This document shows, in pieces, positions 6,415 to 14,624 of a stretch of DNA of 64,000 bases (position 1 is the stretch's first letter; the number at the start of each line of letters is the position of its first letter). The DNA lies in NCBI RefSeq assembly GCF_004331485.1, contig NZ_SJKD01000004.1:620001-684000 (forward strand). Reading direction: 5' to 3'. Under the pieces are notes generated by a model. It did not search any database, was not told where the DNA came from, and saw nothing but the letters and a program-made list of their open reading frames with translations. A program made the translations under genes and the position numbers. Source of the stretch: Kribbella capetownensis. GTDB taxonomy: Bacteria; Actinomycetota; Actinomycetes; Propionibacteriales; Kribbellaceae.

Positions 6415-8343
6415 ATGTCGGGCAACTGGCATCGGGTGAACGAGGACGACGTACCGGACGACGGCAGGGTCCGCAGCGCGGTGGTGGACGGCCGGAGCAT
6501 CGCGCTCGCGCGGTGCGGGCTGCGGCTGGGTGCGCTGGAGAACCGGTGCCCGCATCAGGGCGGCCCACTGGGTGAGGGTTCGATCGAGAAGGGGCTGCTG
6601 CGGTGTCCCTGGCACGGGTACGACTACGACCCGATCACCGGTCAGCCGCCGGAAGGGTTCTCCGACGGCGTTCCGTCGTACCCGGTGGACGAGCGGGCGG
6701 ACGGTGTCTACGTCCAGTTGCCCGAGCCGCCGGCGCCGGTCCGCACCGTTGCCGACGTACTGGTCGAGACATTGATTGCCCACGGCATCACTCATGTGTT
6801 CGGCATGGTCGGGCACTCGAACCTCGGGTTCGCGGAGGCGATGCGACGGGCGGAGGAACGCGGCGAGCTGACCTACATCGGGATCCGGCACGAGGGCGCG
6901 GCGGCGTTCGCCGCCAGTGCCTACGGCAAGCTGACCGGCCGGCCCGCAGCCTGTTTCGCGATCGCCGGCCCGGGGTCGACCAACCTGCTGACCGGCCTCT
7001 ACGACGCCAAGCTCGACGGCTCGCCCGTGGTCGCCATCTCGGGCCAGGTGCCGTCCAAGGTGCTCGGCAGGGGCGCGTTCCAGGACCTCGATCTGACCGC
7101 CGTCTTCAAGGACGTCGCGGTGTCCAGTACGGCGATCCAGGCCGGCAGCGATCACGCCGAGCTGGCGGCCCTGGCGGTCAAGCATGCGCTCGACGGTCGC
7201 GGCGTCGCTCATCTGGTCCTGCCCGACGAGGTGCAGGTGCTGCCGTCCGACGCGGCGGCGAAGGACTCGACCGGACGGCTGTCCCGCCGATGCATCAGGC
7301 CCGACGAGGACACGTTGGTCCGGGCGGCCGCGCTGATCCGCGATGCCCGTCGGCCGGCCCTGATCGTCGGTCACGGTGCGCGCGGCGCCGAGGAGCAGGT
7401 GCGCGCGCTGGCCGAGCGGCTGAACGCTCCGGTGCTGACGACGTTCAAGGCCAAGGGCCTGGTGCCGGACAGTCATCCACTCGGCGCGGGTGTGCTCGGT
7501 CGCAGCGGTACGCCGGTGGCCAGTTGGCTGATGAACGAGTCGGACCTGCTGATCGTGATCGGTGCCTCGTTCTCGAACCACACCGGGATCGCCAACTACA
7601 AGCCGATCGTGCAGATCGACGACCACCATGCCGCCATCGGCCGCTTCGACGCTGTCACGGTGGATGTCCTCGGTGACGCCGAACTCGCGCTGACCGCCTT
7701 GACCGCGCTGCTGACCGAGACCAAGTCCGAGGACCAGCGCGCCGATGTCGCCGAGCGGTGGGCGATCTGGCGGGCGGAAAAGGCGCGCCGGGTGAACGAC
7801 GACCGCGGTCGTGGCGTCGCTGCCGCCGCGGTGTTCGACGCCCTGTCACGGCACCTGCCGGCCGACGCGGTCGTGACGGTTGACGTGGGCAACCATGCCT
7901 ACTCGCTGGGTCGCTACCTGGAGTCGGAGGGGCAGCCGGTGCTGATGTCGGGCTACCTCGGCTCGATCGGGTTCGGGTATCCGGCCGCTCTCGGCGCCTG
8001 GGCCGGGGCACCCGGCCGGCCGATCGTCGCGGTGACCGGCGACGGCGGATTCGGCCAGTACGCCGCCGAGCTCACCACCGCCGTCAAGTACGGCATCCCG
8101 ATCAAGCACGTGCTGCTCGACAACCATTCACTCGGCAAGATCAGCAAGGAACAACTCGCCGCCGACTACCCGGTCTGGCACACCTCGCTGCACAACCCCG
8201 ACTGGGCGTCGTACGCCGAACTCTGCGGCGCCACCGGGCTGCGCGTCACCCGTCGCGAGGAACTCGACGACGCGATGACGGCACTGTTCGCCACCACCGG
8301 ACCGGCCCTGCTCTGCGTCGAGCAGGACGCCGAGCTGCTCTGA
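6415..8343 (+). CDS. Rieske domain fused to thiamine-diphosphate enzyme
   Basis: About 642 residues. Residues 1-105 form a Rieske [2Fe-2S] domain with both ligand pairs intact (CPHQGG and CPWHGYD). The rest is a three-domain ThDP enzyme of the acetolactate synthase/pyruvate oxidase type: the catalytic Glu region (YIGIRHEGAAAFAASAYGKLTG), a central domain, and the ThDP-Mg motif (GDGGFGQY ... LDNHSLGK) near the C-terminus. This order is unusual; the iron-sulfur domain may feed or take electrons from the keto-acid reaction. Substrate unknown. The start has GGGAGG five bases upstream; an ATG 33 bases earlier would lie at the predicted transcript start. First gene of an operon with flavodoxin-like, sigma and anti-sigma genes. 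Confidence 0.85.
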   Translation: MSGNWHRVNEDDVPDDGRVRSAVVDGRSIALARCGLRLGALENRCPHQGGPLGEGSIEKGLLRCPWHGYDYDPITGQPPEGFSDGVPSYPVDERADGVYVQLPEPPAPVRTVADVLVETLIAHGITHVFGMVGHSNLGFAEAMRRAEERGELTYIGIRHEGAAAFAASAYGKLTGRPAACFAIAGPGSTNLLTGLYDAKLDGSPVVAISGQVPSKVLGRGAFQDLDLTAVFKDVAVSSTAIQAGSDHAELAALAVKHALDGRGVAHLVLPDEVQVLPSDAAAKDSTGRLSRRCIRPDEDTLVRAAALIRDARRPALIVGHGARGAEEQVRALAERLNAPVLTTFKAKGLVPDSHPLGAGVLGRSGTPVASWLMNESDLLIVIGASFSNHTGIANYKPIVQIDDHHAAIGRFDAVTVDVLGDAELALTALTALLTETKSEDQRADVAERWAIWRAEKARRVNDDRGRGVAAAAVFDALSRHLPADAVVTVDVGNHAYSLGRYLESEGQPVLMSGYLGSIGFGYPAALGAWAGAPGRPIVAVTGDGGFGQYAAELTTAVKYGIPIKHVLLDNHSLGKISKEQLAADYPVWHTSLHNPDWASYAELCGATGLRVTRREELDDAMTALFATTGPALLCVEQDAELL

Positions 8344-8359
8344 CCACGAAGGAGACACC

Positions 8360-8419
8360 ATGCCCGAGACCATGCCTGAGACCCTGCCTGAGACCATGCC
8401 TGACACCTTGCCCGACTAC
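8360..8419 (+). repeat. Five 12-base coding repeats
   Basis: Five units of the form (A/C/T)TGCC(C/T)GA(G/C)ACC encode the repeating tetrapeptide MPET/LPET/MPDT at the N-terminus of the flavodoxin-like protein. Copy-number slippage would stay in frame. Confidence 0.7.
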
Positions 8420-9112
8420 GGCGACCTCCGCGCGCTGTTCCTGAACTGCACGCTGAAGCGCTCGCCGGACGTCAGCCACACCGAGGGGCTGATCGACGTC
8501 AGCCGGAAGATCCTGGAGAAACAGGGTGTCCAGGTCGACGTCATCCGCCCGATCGACCACGACGTCGCCACCGGGGTCTGGCCGGACATGACCGAGCACG
8601 GCTGGGCGACGGACGGCTGGCCGGCGATCCAGCGGCAGGTGATGCACGCCGACATCCTGGTGATCGCCGGGCCGATCTGGCTCGGCGACAACAGTTCCGT
8701 CACCAAGCAGGCGATCGAACGCTTGTACGCCAACTCGTCGATCCTGAACGAGCACGGGCAGTACGCGTACTACGGCCGGGTCGGGGGCTGCCTGATCACC
8801 GGCAACGAGGACGGCGTGAAGCACTGTGCGATGAACATCCTCTACTCGCTGCAGCACCTCGGCTACACCGTCCCACCGCAGGCCGACGCCGGGTGGATCG
8901 GGGCGGCCGGGCCGGGACCGTCGTACCTGGACGAGGGATCCGGCGGTCCGGACAACGACTTCACCAACCGCAACACCACCTTCATGACCTGGAACCTGTT
9001 GCACCTGGCAAGGATGCTGAAGGACGCCGGCGGCGTTCCGGCGTACGGTAACCAGCGCTCCGAGTGGGATGCCGGCTGCCGCTTCGACTTCGAGAACCCG
9101 GAGTACCGCTGA
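8360..9112 (+). CDS. Flavodoxin-fold NAD(P)H-dependent FMN reductase-like protein
   Basis: About 250 residues. After a tetrapeptide-repeat N-terminus, LRALFLNCTLKRSPDVSHTEGL is the beta1 and phosphate loop of FMN-binding flavodoxin-like reductases. ADILVIAGPIWLGDNSS is the second FMN loop and GRVGGCLITGNEDG the third. Likely a flavin-dependent redox partner; with the Rieske-ThDP enzyme 16 bases upstream it could form a short electron-transfer chain (inference). GGAG lies eight bases before the ATG. Confidence 0.8.
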   Translation: MPETMPETLPETMPDTLPDYGDLRALFLNCTLKRSPDVSHTEGLIDVSRKILEKQGVQVDVIRPIDHDVATGVWPDMTEHGWATDGWPAIQRQVMHADILVIAGPIWLGDNSSVTKQAIERLYANSSILNEHGQYAYYGRVGGCLITGNEDGVKHCAMNILYSLQHLGYTVPPQADAGWIGAAGPGPSYLDEGSGGPDNDFTNRNTTFMTWNLLHLARMLKDAGGVPAYGNQRSEWDAGCRFDFENPEYR

Positions 9113-9144
9113 AGACCCTGCTGTACCGTCGGCGTGTGGGGGTC

Positions 9145-9771
9145 ATGCCGTCGGACGACGTGCTGGTCGCCGGCCTGCGGGCCGGGGACGAGGAGACGTT
9201 CGCCTGCCTGCTGAACGGCTGGTCGGGTTCGATGCTGCGACTGGCCCGGACCTTCGTGTCGACGGCGGCCAGCGCCGAGGAGGTCGTCCAGGACACCTGG
9301 CTGGCCGTGTTCCAGGGCATCGGCCGGTTCGAAGGCCGCTCGTCGCTGCAGACCTGGGTGTACCGGATCCTGGTCAACGTCGCCCGCCGGCGCGGCACGC
9401 ACGAACAGCGAACGGTGCCGTGGACCAGCCTGCTCCCGGACGAGGGACCGACCGTCGACCCGAGCCGGTTCCGCGGGGCGGAGGATCCGTACCCCGGCGG
9501 CTGGCGTGCGTTCCCGGAGCGCTGGCCGACGACCGAGAACGAAGTACTCGCCCACGAGGTCAGGGCGACGGTCGCCGCGGCGATCGAGAAACTGCCGCCG
9601 CGGCAGCAGGTGGTGCTGACCTTGCGTGACATCGACGGACAGTCAGCCGACGACGTGTGCGTGCTGCTGGGCATCTCCACGGCGAACCAGCGCGTCATCC
9701 TGCACCGGGCCCGGGCGGCGGTCCGCGGCCACCTCGAACGGTATTTCACGACGGCCGGAGCTGAGTCATGA
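9145..9771 (+). CDS. ECF RNA polymerase sigma factor
   Basis: About 208 residues. Sigma region 2 spans about 10-85 (FACLLNGWSGSMLRLARTFV, AEEVVQDTWLAVFQGIGRFEG, TWVYRILVNVARRR) and region 4 about 140-195 (AAIEKLPPRQQVVLTLRDI, DVCVLLGISTANQRVILHRARAAVR). The linker is longer than usual and Pro/Trp-rich. The stop overlaps the start of a zinc-finger anti-sigma gene by four bases. The ATG has GGGGG just upstream; a GTG three codons earlier is possible. Candidate target promoters lie at 6344 and 10001, which would make the operon autoregulated. Confidence 0.88.
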   Translation: MPSDDVLVAGLRAGDEETFACLLNGWSGSMLRLARTFVSTAASAEEVVQDTWLAVFQGIGRFEGRSSLQTWVYRILVNVARRRGTHEQRTVPWTSLLPDEGPTVDPSRFRGAEDPYPGGWRAFPERWPTTENEVLAHEVRATVAAAIEKLPPRQQVVLTLRDIDGQSADDVCVLLGISTANQRVILHRARAAVRGHLERYFTTAGAES

Positions 9772-9998
9772 CCTGCGCTGAACTCGTCGAACTCGTGACG
9801 GCGTTCCTCGACGGAGCACTGGACCCCGAGACGGAGGAGCGGTTCGTCCACCACCTCTCGATCTGCGAGGGCTGCGACATCTACGTCGAGCAGATGCGCC
9901 GGACGGTCGCGGAGGTCGGACAGGTGGGGCCGGAGGGCTTGTCCGGCGAGACTCGCGACCGGCTGCTCGATGCCTTCCGCACCTTTCCTCGCGACTGA
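9768..9998 (+). CDS. Zinc-finger anti-sigma factor (ZAS/zf-HC2)
   Basis: 76 residues. The core HLSICEGC is the HxxxCxxC zinc motif of ZAS anti-sigma factors, preceded by the usual CAELVELVTAFLDGALD helix. There is no membrane helix, so it is a cytoplasmic, possibly redox-sensing anti-sigma factor of the RsrA type. It is translationally coupled (ATGA) to the sigma gene before it. Confidence 0.85.
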   Translation: MTCAELVELVTAFLDGALDPETEERFVHHLSICEGCDIYVEQMRRTVAEVGQVGPEGLSGETRDRLLDAFRTFPRD

Positions 9999-10000
9999 GC

Positions 10001-10032
10001 TGTAACGCCCGCCCGGGCAGCCGGCACTGATC
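10001..10032 (+). promoter_or_regulatory. ECF-type promoter (copy 2)
   Basis: TGTAACGCCCG followed after nine bases by CCGGCACTGATC, identical blocks and spacing to copy 1 at 6344, while the spacer bases differ. It starts three bases after the anti-sigma stop and points right, towards a broken membrane-protein frame. Confidence 0.55.
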
Positions 10033-10036
10033 CGGT

Positions 10037-10139
10037 ATGCCAGCCGTTGAGTTCACCATCTGTTCGTCGCGGCGATCGCGCTGCTCGCCTCACTGCTGCT
10101 CGGCCTCGAGATGAGGATCGACGTGTGCGTACGGAGGTT
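10037..10139 (+). pseudogene. Degraded small membrane-protein gene
   Basis: Just after the second ECF-type promoter an ATG opens a frame (MPAVEFTI). The hydrophobic continuation FVAAIALLASLLLGLEMRID lies in another frame, so a frameshift seems to separate start and membrane helix. The frame then runs into the convergent sigma-factor gene. It could be the lost target of the promoter; identity unknown. Confidence 0.3.
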
Positions 10140-11345
10140 TCACACCTCACGCTCGAGGGCTTCGCTCCGTCGGCGGAGGAACTGGATCTCGGGCTGGGTT
10201 CTGGCCAGTTCTGCTGCGGTAGCGTAGGCGTCGGCTGCCTCCTCGCGTCGGCCGAGGCGTTCCAGCATGGACCCGCGCGAGGCGTGCAGCAGGTGGTACT
10301 CGGGGAGCTCGCCGGCGATCTCGTCCAGCATGGTCAGGCCGGTGGCCGGCCCTCGGATCTCGGCCAGCGCGACTGCGCGGTTGAGTGCGATCACCGGGGT
10401 CGGCATGACGGCCAGCAGCCGGTCGTAGAACCGAACGATCGTGGGCCAGTCGGTGTCGCCGTAGTGCGGTGCTGCGCAGTGGATGCCCTGGATCGCCGCC
10501 TGGAGCTGAAACGGTCCTGGGCGGCGGCTCCGAAGGCAGGCAAGGACGAGTTGGTGGCCCTCGGCGATCAGCGAGCGGTTCCAGAGCGACCTGTCCTGGT
10601 ACTTCAGCAGTACTACGTCGTCACCGCCACCGCGCGCCGGCATTCTCGCCTCGTTGAGCAGCATGAGGGCCAGCAGGCCAGGTGCTTCCGGCTCGTCGGG
10701 CATCAGCTTCACCAGCACACGTGCCAGTCGGATCGCCTCGGCGCACAAGCCGCGGCGGTTCCGGATGTCGTCGGCTCCAGCGTTGTAGATCAGGTACAGC
10801 ACCGAGAGCACCGCGCGGAGACGGCCCGGCAGTTCGGCCTCGTCGGGAACCCGGTAGGGGATGCGTGCGGACTTGATCTTGTACTTCGCCCGCACCAGAC
10901 GCTTCGCCATGGTCTCCTCGCTCACCAGGAACGCCGAGGCCACCTCCGCGGGGGTGAGTCCAGCGATCAGGCGCAAGGTCAGTGCGACCTGGTGCTCGGT
11001 GCGGATGGCCGGGTGGCAGCAGGTGAAGATGAGTCGCAACTGGTCGTCACGCATGAGCTCTGCATCCTCGGAGCTGGAGTCCTGTCGCCGGTCCAGCGCG
11101 ACCTGCTCGGCGAGTTCGCGTCCGCGCCGGCCGCGGCGGACGACGTCCACGGCTCGGTTGCGCGCGGTGGTGACGATCCAGCCGGGCGGGTTGTCGGGCA
11201 CGCCGTCGCGCGGCCACCGCTGGACCGCCGTCACGAAGGCGTCCTGTACGGCGTCCTCGGCCAGCGAGATGTCACCGAAGAGACGGGTCAGGGTGGCCAC
11301 GGCCTGGCCGTGGGCCTCGCGGAACGCTCGCTCGACGTCGTCCAT
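10140..11345 (-). CDS. ECF42-type sigma factor with C-terminal TPR-like domain
   Basis: 401 residues. The N-terminal part has sigma regions 2 (GDISLAEDAVQDAFVTAVQRWP) and 4 (LTPAEVASAFLVSEETMAKRLVRAK). A long C-terminal domain of about 220 residues with TPR-like helices (VALNRAVALAEIRGPATGLTML, YHLLHASRGSMLERLGRREEA) marks the ECF42 group. Members of that group lie next to YCII/DGPF-domain genes, as here: such a gene ends 11 bases upstream on the same strand. No anti-sigma factor is expected; control is thought to go through the C-terminal extension. Confidence 0.9.
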   Translation of the reverse strand: MDDVERAFREAHGQAVATLTRLFGDISLAEDAVQDAFVTAVQRWPRDGVPDNPPGWIVTTARNRAVDVVRRGRRGRELAEQVALDRRQDSSSEDAELMRDDQLRLIFTCCHPAIRTEHQVALTLRLIAGLTPAEVASAFLVSEETMAKRLVRAKYKIKSARIPYRVPDEAELPGRLRAVLSVLYLIYNAGADDIRNRRGLCAEAIRLARVLVKLMPDEPEAPGLLALMLLNEARMPARGGGDDVVLLKYQDRSLWNRSLIAEGHQLVLACLRSRRPGPFQLQAAIQGIHCAAPHYGDTDWPTIVRFYDRLLAVMPTPVIALNRAVALAEIRGPATGLTMLDEIAGELPEYHLLHASRGSMLERLGRREEAADAYATAAELARTQPEIQFLRRRSEALEREV

Positions 11346-11356
11346 CTACCCGTCCG

Positions 11357-11737
11357 TCAATGTCCGTCCTGTAGCCGCCCGGTGGCGCGGAACGGCCGGA
11401 CCTCGATCGCGTGATTGATGGCCTCGACCACCTTCTTCGCCCACTCCAGCGCCTCGTCGAGGTCCTCGGCGTCGATGATGTAGAAGCCGCCGATGTGCTC
11501 CTTGCCCTCGGCAAAGGGTCCGTCGGTGGTGACCTTGTCGAGGCCGGTACCCCCGCGCACGACAGTGGCCGCGTCGAGGCCGTGCAGGGCGCCGCCGAAC
11601 ACGAACGCGCCGGCTTTGTCCATCTCCTCCTCGAGCGCGATCACCCGGCGCAGGAAGGCCTGCATGTCGTCGGGCGTCGACGGCGCGCCCTCGACCTGGT
11701 TCTCCGTCTCATAGACCGACAGCAGGTAGTGACTCAT
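11357..11737 (-). CDS. YCII/DGPF-domain protein
   Basis: 126 residues. The signature TTDGPFAEGKEHIGGFYIIDAEDLDEALEWAKK is spread through the YCII-related (PhnB/DGPF) domain; the family fold is a small dimeric barrel. These proteins accompany ECF42 sigma factors and are often their targets. Good ribosome site (GAGGAG) upstream. Confidence 0.88.
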   Translation of the reverse strand: MSHYLLSVYETENQVEGAPSTPDDMQAFLRRVIALEEEMDKAGAFVFGGALHGLDAATVVRGGTGLDKVTTDGPFAEGKEHIGGFYIIDAEDLDEALEWAKKVVEAINHAIEVRPFRATGRLQDGH

Positions 11738-11860
11738 TGCCTACTCCTCGTCTCCGCGGGGTCATCCCGCTCTGACCTACTGACGAACGGCAGCGCCCGG
11801 ATCAGGACACTCACGAGACAGGATCTCAGGACTGTCCACGGCCGCGTCTACGCTCCGAAC

Positions 11861-12649
11861 ATGAACCGCATCGACCGCCTCTACGCGCTGGTGGAGGAGT
11901 TGCGTGCGGCCGGACGACGCGGACGTACGGCGCGGCAACTGGCTGCTCGTTTCGAGGTGAGTGTCCGCACCGTCGAGCGTGACCTGAGCGCGCTCGGGCA
12001 GGCCGGCGTCCCGCTGGCGACCAAGCAGGGCAGAGGCGGCGGGTACACACTCGACCGATCGATGAGCCTGCCGCCGCTCAACTTCACGCCGCGCGAGGCG
12101 GCGGCCGTGGCCGTGGCGCTGAGCCGGACCGAGCACATCTTGTTCAAGAACGACGCTCGCAGCGCGCTGCAGAAGATCGTCGCCGCGATGCCGGAGTCGG
12201 CGCTGCTCGAGGCACGCGACACCGCGGACAAGGTGCGGCTGGTCGTGCAGAAGGTGCCGGACCCTGACGCGGAGGTCGCCGAGATCATCTGGCGGGCCGT
12301 GCGCGACAACCAAGTGCTGCGCATCCACTACATCGACGTCGGCGGGGTCAAGACGGAGCGTGAGGTCGAGCCGCAGTACGTGGTGGTCGGCACCAACGGC
12401 TCCTATCTCACCGCGTGGTGCCACCTGCGAGGCGACGACCGGGTGTTCCGGATGGACCGCATCACCGCGGCCGAGCGGACACCGCGCCTCCCGAGGCTGC
12501 GGCCGGTCGTCCCCGAGCCGATCGTCGACGGTCACGAGATCAAGTTGCCGGCGTCCGTGCTCCGGCCCGAAGATTCTCTGCCGAACTCCGACATAGGGTT
12601 GTCGCGAACGACTGCCACGGTGGGTGCAGCTCGTCGTTCCGGCGGGTGA
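11861..12649 (+). CDS. WYL-domain transcriptional regulator
   Basis: 262 residues. An N-terminal winged helix (about 1-60: ARQLAARFEVSVRTVERDLSAL, GGGYTLD) is followed by a middle linker and a WYL domain (about 135-215) with SYLTAWCHLRGDDRVFRMDRI. WYL domains sense nucleic acids or other ligands. Divergent from the YCII-ECF42 operon and 21 bases before the VOC gene. The start marks the onset of the winged helix; open frame upstream has no homologous sequence. Confidence 0.85.
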   Translation: MNRIDRLYALVEELRAAGRRGRTARQLAARFEVSVRTVERDLSALGQAGVPLATKQGRGGGYTLDRSMSLPPLNFTPREAAAVAVALSRTEHILFKNDARSALQKIVAAMPESALLEARDTADKVRLVVQKVPDPDAEVAEIIWRAVRDNQVLRIHYIDVGGVKTEREVEPQYVVVGTNGSYLTAWCHLRGDDRVFRMDRITAAERTPRLPRLRPVVPEPIVDGHEIKLPASVLRPEDSLPNSDIGLSRTTATVGAARRSGG

Positions 12650-12670
12650 TCCGATCAGAAGGAGACGCAC

Positions 12671-13060
12671 ATGACCACCCCCGCTTCCGGCACCTTGGCC
12701 TGGTTCGAGGTCGCCACCAGCGACGCCGACGCCGCCCAGAAGTTCTACGGCAGCCTCTTCGACTGGACGTTCGAGGCCAACGGCCCCGCTGCGTCCGGCG
12801 GATCGGACTACCGCAACATCAAGGCCTCCGGGGCTGACGGTCCGATGGGCGGCATCCTCAGCACCGGCGGACAGGTGCCCGACCATGCCGTGTTCTACAT
12901 CCTCGTCGCCGACGTCGAGGGCACCTGTGCCGACGCCGAGCAACTCGGCGGATCGGTCGTCAGCAAGCACCTCGATCCCGGCCCCGGCGCGCCGAAGTTC
13001 GCCTACCTGCGCGACCCGGCCGGGAACCAGTTCGGGGTCTTCACCCCGCCCGCGGGCTGA
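12671..13060 (+). CDS. VOC (glyoxalase/bleomycin-resistance fold) protein
   Basis: 129 residues with two beta-alpha-beta-beta-beta modules: LAWFEVATSDADAAQKFYGSL at the start and YLRDPAGNQFGVF at the end. The metal-ligand pattern is incomplete, so an enzymatic role is open. GGAG lies six bases before the ATG. The stop overlaps the next start (TGATG). Confidence 0.85.
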   Translation: MTTPASGTLAWFEVATSDADAAQKFYGSLFDWTFEANGPAASGGSDYRNIKASGADGPMGGILSTGGQVPDHAVFYILVADVEGTCADAEQLGGSVVSKHLDPGPGAPKFAYLRDPAGNQFGVFTPPAG

Positions 13061-13431
13061 TGGCGAGACGCACCCAGGGCACGTCCCCGTCGGAGCAGTC
13101 CGGCGGGGACCCGGCGGCTCGCGACCTGTACGACGAGCTCACTGACGACCTGCTGTACGACCCTGCCATCGGCCGCGCCACGATGATGGGCTACCCCTGC
13201 ATGCGGCTGGCCGGGCGCTTCGTGGCGTCGTACAACGACAACGACGGTTCGCTCGTGGTGAAGCTGCCGCGCGAGCGGGTGATCGACCTGGTCGAGACCG
13301 GCACCGGCGATCCGTTTGCCCCGGCCGGCAAGGTCTTCCGCGAATGGGTGTCGATCCCGACCCTCGACGCCGAGCTCTGGCGCGGCCTCCTGGCCGAGGC
13401 CGTCGCCTTCGCCCGCACATCCCTGGACTGA
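13060..13431 (+). CDS. TfoX/YjbR-like domain protein
   Basis: 123 residues. MMGYPCMRLAGRFVASY, LVVKLPRERVIDLVETG and FREWVSIP fit the TfoX N-terminal/YjbR (CyaY-like) small-domain family. Function unknown in most members. Translationally coupled to the VOC gene before it; such pairs are common in actinobacteria. Confidence 0.75.
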   Translation: MARRTQGTSPSEQSGGDPAARDLYDELTDDLLYDPAIGRATMMGYPCMRLAGRFVASYNDNDGSLVVKLPRERVIDLVETGTGDPFAPAGKVFREWVSIPTLDAELWRGLLAEAVAFARTSLD

Positions 13432-13435
13432 TGAC

Positions 13436-14536
13436 TCACCGCTGGAGCCGGTAGAAGCGCCAGAACGGGTGTTCGATCGGCAGGATCTCGATCCTGGTGA
13501 AGCCGGCGGTTTCGGACAGTCGTCGCATCGTGGCCGGCCGGATGTCGAGCGGCCCGACGACCTCGGAGCCGTCCTCGGCGCGGCCTTGCGGAACACACCA
13601 GAGAGTCCCGGCCGCGGCCATGAACCGCTCGACCTCGTCACCGGGAGCGGTGAAGTTCTCGGCGACGTTCTCCTCCATCACGATCACCGAGCCGCCGGGT
13701 GCCAGCGCGCGCCGGGCGGCCTCGAGTGCCGCCACCGGATGTGGCAGGTCGTGCAGGCATTCGAAGAAGAACGCGACGTCGTACCCGTCGCGGGGGAGCG
13801 GCTGGGTGATGTCGGCAACCTCGAGATCGACCCGGCCGCCTACGCCGCGTTCGGCGACGTACCGGCGGCCACGGGCGATGGACTCCTCGTCCAGGTCGTA
13901 CCCGTCGACCGAGATGTGCGGGAATGCCTCCGAGAGCCGGATCGAGGCCCAGCCGACGCCTGCGCCGAGGTCCGCGACGTGCGCCGGGCGGGTGCCGTCC
14001 GCGAGGCGGGCCTGGATGTCCGGGACCTGCGGAAGCCACTCGTCGATCAGCGAGTTCTCGTAGGCGGGCCGGTTGAGCGCTGCCTGTGCGGTCACCGCGT
14101 CGGCGCCGTACGCCGTGAGCGGGACACCGTCCCCGGTCCGGAACGCCGCGACCAGTGCCGGAAGCGCTCGGCCCATCGCCGGCGCGATGTAGGCCATACC
14201 GCCGGCATAGAACGGACTTGTCTCGTCAACCAGCGTCTCGTGCACACCATCGCGCAAGCTGAACACCGCCTCGTCGCTGACGCTCAGCAGCCCGGCAACG
14301 GCCTGCTGGGCCAGCCATTCCTGGGTGTAGCGGACCTCGGCGCCGCTTCGCTCAGCCAGTACGGCGGCCGTGGCGGGCCCGTCGTTCGACAGCGAGCGGT
14401 AGAAGCCCAGCTCGACGCCGAGGTAGACGTTGAGGAGCTCGGCAGTGGCCAGCGTCTGCAGGAAGAGGCCGCCGGACACCTCCTCGGCGGCGGATGGGGT
14501 GGGGGTCTCCTCGACCTGATCCAGCATCGTGCTCAT
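13436..14536 (-). CDS. SAM-dependent class I methyltransferase
   Basis: 366 residues. An N-terminal winged-helix-like dimer domain (about 20-110) precedes a Rossmann methyltransferase domain with motif I VADLGAGVGWASI, acidic loop VDGYDLDEES and YDVAFFFECLHDLPHP as motif IV. This layout is seen in O-methyltransferase-like and mycobacterial class I enzymes. Substrate not readable. GGGAGA lies five bases before the ATG; the frame continues far upstream antisense to nothing useful, so the ribosome site decides. Converges with the TfoX-like gene with only four bases between. Confidence 0.85.
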   Translation of the reverse strand: MSTMLDQVEETPTPSAAEEVSGGLFLQTLATAELLNVYLGVELGFYRSLSNDGPATAAVLAERSGAEVRYTQEWLAQQAVAGLLSVSDEAVFSLRDGVHETLVDETSPFYAGGMAYIAPAMGRALPALVAAFRTGDGVPLTAYGADAVTAQAALNRPAYENSLIDEWLPQVPDIQARLADGTRPAHVADLGAGVGWASIRLSEAFPHISVDGYDLDEESIARGRRYVAERGVGGRVDLEVADITQPLPRDGYDVAFFFECLHDLPHPVAALEAARRALAPGGSVIVMEENVAENFTAPGDEVERFMAAAGTLWCVPQGRAEDGSEVVGPLDIRPATMRRLSETAGFTRIEILPIEHPFWRFYRLQR

Positions 14537-14624
14537 GATGTTCTCCCTGGTGCTGCGCGGCGCCCGGTGCGCCGCATCTACCAGGAAGGCGCCAGGTCTG
14601 ATGTGGCGATGCCACACCTGATCG

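Noticed and set aside
6344..6417. Inverted repeat TGTAACGCC / GGCGTTACA as an operator
   Set aside because: The right arm is simply the ribosome site and start codon region; the left arm recurs at 10001 as part of a promoter, without the right arm.
6328..7629. Long leftward open frame continuing the hypothetical gene far upstream
   Set aside because: It lies antisense to the Rieske-ThDP gene, whose domains are clear, and the ATG at 6327 has a strong ribosome site.
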